Of a stretch of DNA of 64,000 nucleotides, positions 28,255 to 37,200 are shown piece after piece. The notes beneath the pieces were generated by a model. It was not told where the DNA came from, did no database searches, and saw only the letters and a list, made by a program, of their open reading frames with translations. Each line of letters starts with the position of its first letter. The first letter of the stretch is position 1. The stretch is from Prostheceraeus crozeri (taxonomy: Eukaryota; Platyhelminthes; Polycladida; Euryleptidae), in assembly GCA_907163375.1 (NCBI GenBank), contig CAJQUW010011588.1, forward strand, positions 124,001-188,000, written 5' to 3'. A program made the translations under genes and the position numbers.

Positions 28255-31200
28255 TGAGTATCCTTTCTATGTCTAACAGAAGCCTTTAACGTCAATCTCA
28301 GAGGGCCCACCTCTGTCTAAGAGAGGCTTTTAACCTCTATCTCAGAGGTGTTCTTTTCTCTTACTCAGGGTAACCCCACTCGTTCTCAGAGGAGCCGTTC
28401 TCTATCTAGAATGGATCGTCACACAACTTCAAACCGGACATTGAAGTTAAAAGCACATCATTCATTTCATATTTGTTCCAACAGGTTCTTTGACCAATTT
28501 GCTTAAGTAACTGTTAACGCAAAATTTGAAGTAATCTGGCATATGTAAGCGTCATAGCGAATTTTCGCTAGTAAGCGGTAATTTCTCATTCCTGACATCA
28601 TCACGCGATTCATCGCACCGTGCATGAATGTGAGATTGAGATTTCATAATTGATTTATCCAGTATTCGTGCACACCACTACGCGTCGATCACTCAAAGGC
28701 TTTGACAACAGATTATACACAAAATGTTGTACTGTTGTTTTAATATTTATTGATGATTTGCAAAAGAACTGTCATATATTTCAAAACATCCTGCCATAAA
28801 GACGCCTTTAATCTACTCTCATAGAGTGCTACTGCCTTCAAAAGCATACCTTTTGAATTGAAAATTAGAGGTAAGTAATGAATGTAGAACTACTATCACT
28901 AATTAACTGATATCGTGTATTCTATAGCTATGTCAGAAATTCATTGCAATCAATTCAGCATCATACCTGTTTTACAACAACATCAGATGTAGATATTGAA
29001 TCACTGTTTTTACTTGTCTTTAGCGTAAACAGTGAACCATCTCCTGAGCCTGCAGAGGTCGCTCCAGCCCTACAATGATTGACGAACAAATTTTTAAGTA
29101 GCAAATATGTAGAGTCATTTTAAATTTCATAAAATCATCCAATTATTCACTGAATTTTATCCACACCTAGACAGATAAGCCACAATGCGGGCAGATTTTG
29201 CTGAGTGCTTAGTAGGTCAACATGCCTAGTTAGATTTTATAAAGGGAAAGAAGAGAATTTATAAAGGAATTAAAGCGGCTCGTGAGCCTATGAAGCATTA
29301 AACACGCCTACTTGCGTTGACGCATCACTCATTGCCATGAAGAGCACTTAATAGACCTACCTATTGGAACAGCGTTGGTAGCAGTCCCGAAGATGCTAAA
29401 GTTCATTACTCGATAGATTAGATAGCGTAAATTTGGGCAAGTCGGCAAAGCAAAATCAGGCACCCTAAGTGAGCAACGACGAGATAAAAATGACATAGAC
29501 CAGGAAGGAAAAAATGAAAGTCTAGGAAAACTGAGCGAAACGAGGACATTCAAGGGGACTAATGTTACATCAGTTCTCCAAAGTTCCGCTTTAACATCGC
29601 ACATTAACACTATTTTTAAAAGCCGAGCTGTGAACAAGTTTAACCTATTCCCAATACTTAACTTTCTTAGACAAAAGTATGTCAAAATTTCCGTGGAATT
29701 TCATTAGGTTTACGTAACATGGATAATAATCATTAACAGATAAAATAATTAGTATTTAATGAAGTAGAAGAAATGATACACATCAATAGCAGATACGGAT
29801 AATCAAAAATAGAAACCTCTACATGGCAGATAGTTTAACCTATTCATACATGAACCTAGTGCTTGGTCGGACGCCTTTCGATGACTGAGTTCGATTCCCA
29901 GTTACATCCAGTTTCCGTGATAGCGTCAGGAACAGCACACACAAAGATATCTATTCGACCTAGAGAAGCAGGAGGCATTGAATTCGTTCAGCTACTTAAC
30001 CGAGTAATTAAAGTAGAAATAGATACGTGAGCATCAAACACCCGACAAAAGGTTACGACTGAGAACGTAGGTCAGAAAATGGGAAGAACAAGATGAAGGG
30101 AAGATGAATTGGTATTCGCATTTTAATTGTGCCTGTTCTGATGAGACCTCCAAATGACTGAAATGATCTTTAAATGAATTGTGATACAAAATAGCTCAAC
30201 GCGACGGAACGATTAGCGATTCAAGACAATGATTTTGAATAGGCAAAACTTTGCAAAAATCGTTCTTAGTATTGATTTTCCAATTCAACTGGATTTGACT
30301 GGAACCTATAAAATTTGTGAAAGGTGCCCATCGAAACCGGCTGAATTAGAAAATCCATACTAAGAACGATCTTGCGACGCTTCGCATATTTGAAATATTC
30401 AAAATAATTTTTAGGCAATTTACCCCAAAAATGCCATCTTCAATTCGGAAAGGTCGTTATTGTCTTGCTCAAAATCGTCCATGTCAGAATCTGAAGCATT
30501 ATCTTCCTCAATATTTTCTCCTTTACGTTTATCTTTGCTCTTCATCAAACGAAGACGCTCAATGTCACGCAAAAACATTTGTTTCTTTGTACCACTGGCT
30601 TTCGTATCTTGAACATTATGAGCACTTGATGTGGCATCCTCGGAGTCACTGTCATCATCCGAACCAGAATACCACTCAAATTTTGGATCCTTTATACGAG
30701 GGTCGTTTGCCATCAATGCTTTTATCACATTCAGCTCACGTGTGTCATTTAGTATATTCTCCTGAAATACAAATATAGAATTAAAGAAATATGATTAATA
30801 AATTATGGAGGCCACAATGGATAGCTTTATTCAATCCATTATACTGTGCAAAACTAGGTATGCTGAAAATCGTCTGTGAATCACATGAAATATCAGTATA
30901 CACGCATGTGTCATCTATTGAATAACAATTACAATAGGTACAGTATGAAAGCTAACCATGTAGAAGAGACAATAGGTAGGACTTAGAATGATGAATTTCT
31001 ATTGCTGATGCTCTTTATGCTTGATGATTCTATTTTTTGACTCTCTATAACAATGACCTAGTCAGCGATGGCCTCGGGCCTCCCTCCCCCCTCAAAGAAG
31101 TAAAAAGCATCCGATGTCCTCCCACTAAATTTTGAATAAAGCGTTGAATGTATGGCGGTGCGGTAATGGCACCTGCTCGCACCGTTGTACCGGGTATGAT

Positions 31201-34200
31201 AGCGTTCATTGAAAAGTATTGATAAGCTATACTGAACACTTGCGCATGGCCGAAACATAAATTGCTTCATGATGGATTGTCCTGTGAAAATCTGGAAGAT
31301 GAGGCTACTTTCTCTTGTTAGAATTGCGAATATTTTCTAGAAATAAAGGCAAATCACATGAAGAACAAAGGAAATTCTAATATTGCTAAAAAATTATAAA
31401 TCAGTGATCGTACGGGATTCAGAAAATATCAGGATTCTGTAGACATGGAGTTGATGAAACAGCACGTTAATACTAAGAAGCAGCATTCTTATTCTTCTTC
31501 GGCACTAGTCCCGCGTTGCTGCAGGGTCCGCTCTTCTGGTTCGTTGTCTCCACTTTGTGGATTTGGTCCGGATGAAGACCGGTCGCTATCACGTCTTGGT
31601 GAATGGCGTCGATCCATCTCTGCTTCGGCAGGCCTCTTGGTCTTCTCCAAAGAACGTTAAGATTAAACGCGTTCTTGGTTGCTGCTTCATCGCTGGCACG
31701 TAGGAGATGGCCGTGCTATCTCAGTCGGTATTCTCATATTTTCTCCGTTATCGGCAATACACGTTTGCGCATGTCTTCGTTACGGATGTGGTCGCGCTGT
31801 GTGACACCGGCAATTATGCGTAGCATCTTTGTCTCAATAACGGCCAATTTCTGCTCCGATTCTTTCGCTATGGGCCAACACTCGGAACTGCAGATGGCAT
31901 CCGGTCGCACAACTGTCTTGTAAATCTTTGACTTCAGATGCCATGATGGCCTACCAAAAATTATATAATGCAGACTACTCTAAGTTCGTGAAGAAGATCC
32001 AGATTATAAGTAAATTCAACAAGTTTGCAGACTCAAATAATACATATTGAGGAAAATTGACAAGTATGCATACATGTTAGCGCATGAACAATTTGTTAGC
32101 TCACCAATTTTCGGGCTGAAAATAATCTATCATAAAGATTCCATTTATGCTTCAGGAATTTGTTTAATTGTTGAGCACTATTACATGCTTCGGCAAAAAG
32201 GTTTACAAATTGTTTTTTCATATGTAACATAGCTAACAATCCAACATTCTAATCAAATTTGGGAACTTTCGGCGACTGAAATAGGCCCACATCTGCTGAT
32301 ATCTGTGACAACCAGCTTTTCGAAAATTCCAGCTTGTCTTCACTTGAAGTTATCGCATATTTTGCTTATGATGCAATAAAACAGGGATAAAACAATCCGT
32401 TAGCGGCATTCCTGGAAACAGTTATTTGAAGAAGGGGCACTTCCATAAAAATTCGTTCACGTCAGCGCTCGAGTTTAAAGCTATCTATCATTGCAGCAAA
32501 ACCAACGCAGTTAAGTCGTTGCGTTGTTTGCGACTCCATTGTTATCTCCTACCAGTCTTAGATGGCTACTTCAAAGCTATTGTTTTACTTCTGTGGTAAT
32601 GTCTGTAGTCTGTACACATCTGCATAGATGCGCGATGTAAATTGCAAATGGACTGTCTCACTGTCACTGGATTTATCAATTGCAAGTGCAGTTCTATACA
32701 TAGTATCTATATAACTACAGATTACTACGGCATTACTTACCTCATCTATGTCCGAATCAGATGAAGAGCTTTCTTTGTCACTATTTTCATCCAATGGGAC
32801 ATCTCCGTATTTAGCTTTTACTGAAATATGGAATTACACAGCTCACAATAATCTACAGTCCGTTTCATAAAAAGTGGATCATCCTAAAATTTGACTAAAT
32901 AAAACATAAGTGTGATACAGAAAGCATTTTTCATGTTATTTCATGTCCCTAATATATTTAAATGTCTTTATATAATCTGATAAGCTATGATACAGTAACG
33001 GTTCTTAAGAAGCTAATATTTTGTGGCCCCACCCTTATTGTCAATGACATTACCAATTCGTCTAGGCATTGATTCGATGATATCGTTGATTTTTGGCTGA
33101 TCTAACTTTCTCCACTCTCTTTTTAACAGTGACGTAAGTTGTGATACGCCATCTGTAGGTAGCAGTGAACGACGAACGTTACGTTTTAGAATACTCCATA
33201 CATTTTCTATGGGATTCAGATCAGGAGAACGAGCTGGCCAAGATAATGTTCTAAGCCCTAATTAAGACTTGCATAAGTTGACTCTACTACTCCTGTGACA
33301 CGTAGCATTATCATCCATAAATAACCAAGTCGATGGATCACCAAGTTGATCTGTCATTTGGCCAATGTTCATTCGTAAAACATTCACATAGCGTTCAGAA
33401 TTCATGGTTCCTTGCTGTATGTGAAGTTCAGAGCGGTCATTGGTCCAAATGCCATCCCAAATCAGTAGAGTCGCACCACCTTGTACCCCGGGACGTTGTA
33501 AATGTCTCGGAATTTCCTGATCAGATTTTATCCATAATCTCAATCGACCATCACTATCCTTCAGACGGACTGATGCCTCATCAGACCAGACAACCCGATC
33601 CCATTGATTTCGCCAGTGACAATGACTCATTGCCCATCTGAGACGTCTTTTTGTATGCTGATCTGATAATTCGATCTGAGAGGGCCTCTTACAGCTCTTG
33701 AAATTCGACTCAATAAGTCTTCTACAAATAGTGGACTTAGAAATAGACGAGACTATTGCAGCCATCTCAGTTAACGAGAGACTTGGATCAACTTTAACAA
33801 ATCTCAAAATTAGGCGGTCTCTACGTTTGGATGTTTTGCGTGTACGGTCAGAGCCCTCTTTACGACAGAGTCGAAAATCATCATTATGCCATCGATGCAC
33901 ATTTGTGTAAGGGACATTTAGTCGCTTGCTTGTAGCTCGCAAAGAAAAACTGAGTTCTAGCAAGGCTGACACTTTGCCTTTTGTGAATGCGATCTCGTTA
34001 TTGTTCATTTGTGCTTTGTATTGTTTTCAACCGGTAAGAGATAGATTTCTAGCTGAAAGCAATCAGGAGTGCTGCCAACACCACCGCAACGAAGTCAGGA
34101 AGCTATGGAACATGATGTCCAGTTAATCACATGTAGCAGTTACATTATTGTTGATGAATAATGGTGCTATACTGGCTCTGATTGACCGATTTTCTTTATT

Positions 34201-37200
34201 TTTGTTTTGCTTGATAGCTTTTGGCTTGTAGAACAATATATTACATAACAAAGGAAACAAATGTAATTTTATAAGAGTGAGGTATGATTTTGTGTAACAT
34301 TGCTAAATGAAGATCAAATTATCTACTACTTTTTTATCTATAACAGGAAAACAACTCAATATTCATGCTTGAAATTTCCAACAATGATATTAGTAAGCAC
34401 AACTGACATATCTTCCAAATTTCAGAGAAATTCGTTCAAGTTTGGCGGAGTTAGACAAAGTTGAAGTTAAGGCGATGTTTAAGGGTGATCCATTTTTTAT
34501 GAAACTATCTGTATTAGCACAAAATCACATAAGAAGAAATCAATAACAACAATTCCTCAGGAAAGCATTGGAGAAATGCATGGGAACCACAGCTTGATGC
34601 TACTAACATCAAGACCTGACCAAACCACATACTCATAATTCAACAGATATTCCCATGTATGAATAAAAAAAGTACAATCTACGTATGGTCACCGTGGCAC
34701 TTTGATTAACTGATTGGCCTGGCGATCTTCTGGTTTATAGGTCGAGCCCCTAAAGTGCCATTGGACATCCGAGCTCACAACATTCGAACTAAAATCCAAC
34801 TATGTTGATTCAACAGACGGAAAATAACTGCGCGTCTTTGTGGATTTGAACCACCGACCTCTGGCATTCTAGGCCAACTCCTTACCAACTGAGCTATCGA
34901 AGAGCGACAGAACGACATAAGTCCTCAATTTAAGAATCCACGTAAGAGAATCTCATAGCTTCCCCCAAGACAACATAGCATTAACCGTCAAGCTAAACTA
35001 CTAAAGCAAGTTATCAGTAATTCAAAGCCAGCATTATACTTTGTTCAAGCCCCCAGGGGGAGCAGCGACGTTTCATCTTATTTACAATAGCTCATATGAG
35101 AAATTGGGTCATTAAGAACATGATGATATACATTTCTGCAAGATTACAAAGCTCATGATGTTGCAATGTCGAGTCGAAAGCGCTGGATTATTTGAGAATA
35201 TGCCTAATGAAGGAGAGCGGGAGAAGCATCAATCATGCTGTGTTTGGGACTTGCTGGAAAATCATTTGAAGTATCTACTTTGGAGCTTCAATTCAAAAAA
35301 TATAAGCTAGAATATAAATGATGGTGTAAGGAACCCAGAGTAATTCTTAGCAAACTGTCAACTTTATTACTGCCGAAAGAGCATAATTATTGCCGAGCCT
35401 AAAACTCATAGTCATGCCATTTGTAAGAAGCCATATATGTATAGTGCTTAAGTATTAAAAAGTCAAATTTCAGATATTTCCAAAAGGATTTCAGATCTTC
35501 CAATTGAATTGCTGACATCTTCCAAGTTTGAGGTTGCTTACAAATATTTGAAATTGAATTGAAGAAATTAATCTGAAATTAATCTATTTGTCTGAAGTTC
35601 ATCTGAAAATATCTGAAATCGAAATGGAATTACCTGAAGTAGACACGGAGAAGGTGTTGTGACAGGGAACCCTAGATGGCTACCAAGAAAGTGACTTGGC
35701 CTTTTCATGTCTGCACTAAAAGTAAAGTATTGATCATTTACTTAAATTTTGAAAGTGATTCAAGCTTTCACATTTAGGTACTAATACTTTCATATTTACA
35801 TAAAAAGCGAATAGCGAACGAGCCGTGAGGGATACTTCGACCTTGCTATAATTGAATGGCTTATAAAATGGTGAAAATGGTAGATGCACAACACGAGCAT
35901 TGAATCTCGAGTCATAGAAAACAAAATTTGGAAATCTATGTATGATTGCTCTCAACGAAAACACTTGAAGTGACTTCTTCCTAATGGCAATACTTCAGAT
36001 ACTTCAGTTTCTACACGTATTCGTTGTTTGACCTTGATCATAATTTTCATTTTATCATGTCGATGTCGATAGCAGTGCCACTCTGACCTAACTGGGTGAC
36101 ACCTTTAGACACTGCACGCCAACATGACTGGGTTTCCATTGAAGGGGCTCATGCTTACAGATTCTGCAGGATGTTCCAGACTTGATCTTCTCTTCATGTT
36201 TTGACGTCCAGATGTCCACTTCACATCTTTTCTGAGGCATTATCCTCCTCAATCGTGTCTCCTTTTTACATGCTGCTTTCAAATGTTGAATTCTTGTTCT
36301 GCAGTTTGAAACTTTGATGCACCCAATTTAAGAAATATAAAACTTAAGATGGCGATTGTCAATGAATGACACCACTGAAATTCTGATGTCCATTCGTCCT
36401 CTTCTGCACTTTCAAGTGTTGCGATGCTTCTTGAAAAATTAAGTATGTTTTCGGAAAATTGCATGAATACCATATGTTAGACTTCAATCCTTTTTAGGAG
36501 CTACTTTTCGAATTAAGATATTATATCCAGTAAGGTAAAATCAAAAACTTAACTTTTCTAACTGAATACTCTAATCTTTGACTTGACGGTGTTTTGACCC
36601 CATTCTGATATAACAATTTGTAGCGGCTTTGCAAAGCACCTCTCAGTGAGAAACAGTTCTCAGGATGAAAAGGGGACAAAGCACAAATTCCACTTACCTG
36701 TTCATAAAAAACCAAGCGAGAGTTGAGCTGGTCGAACAACGCAAAACCAGTGCTTATAAGACCTAACCTGTCAATCATTTTCTGTTTGCATTTTCCTTAT
36801 ACAGTACCAAATTTACTTTACATAAAATACATAAAATCCTTTTAATATTTCCTCATATTTTTCATGTTGAAACTGATTTTATTAGTTTCACTAATTAATT
36901 TACTTTACTGACTGCTATTTCTACATTCCAATCTCTTTTTTTATTCTGTTGATTAAATTTCACAAAATTTACTGCATCAATCTAGGGTATTTTCGAGATG
37001 AGGTTTGACAACAATGTAAATTTCCGATTGACTGAAATTCATCATTCTACTTATTTGATTGCGATCCTTGCTCATGTACAGATTAAACACATCATAACTG
37101 CTTCCAAGTGAAGACTGGTAATTGAATGTCCCTCATTTATGAGTCAATATTGGGTTTCATTAAAGAAGTCTACTATACTATTTCATCTCCTAATATGAAG

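Noticed and set aside
29329-29685. 118-codon minus-strand frame resembling the tail of a LINE reverse transcriptase
   Set aside because: NRLNLFTARLLKIVLMCD with ELWRTD hints at the usual C-terminal block, but the rest does not fit; too weak to call.
34829-34905. Functional tRNA gene (AGA-like anticodon) on the minus strand
   Set aside because: A and B boxes and an anticodon stem are present, but the acceptor strands do not pair and the sequence continues as a SINE body.
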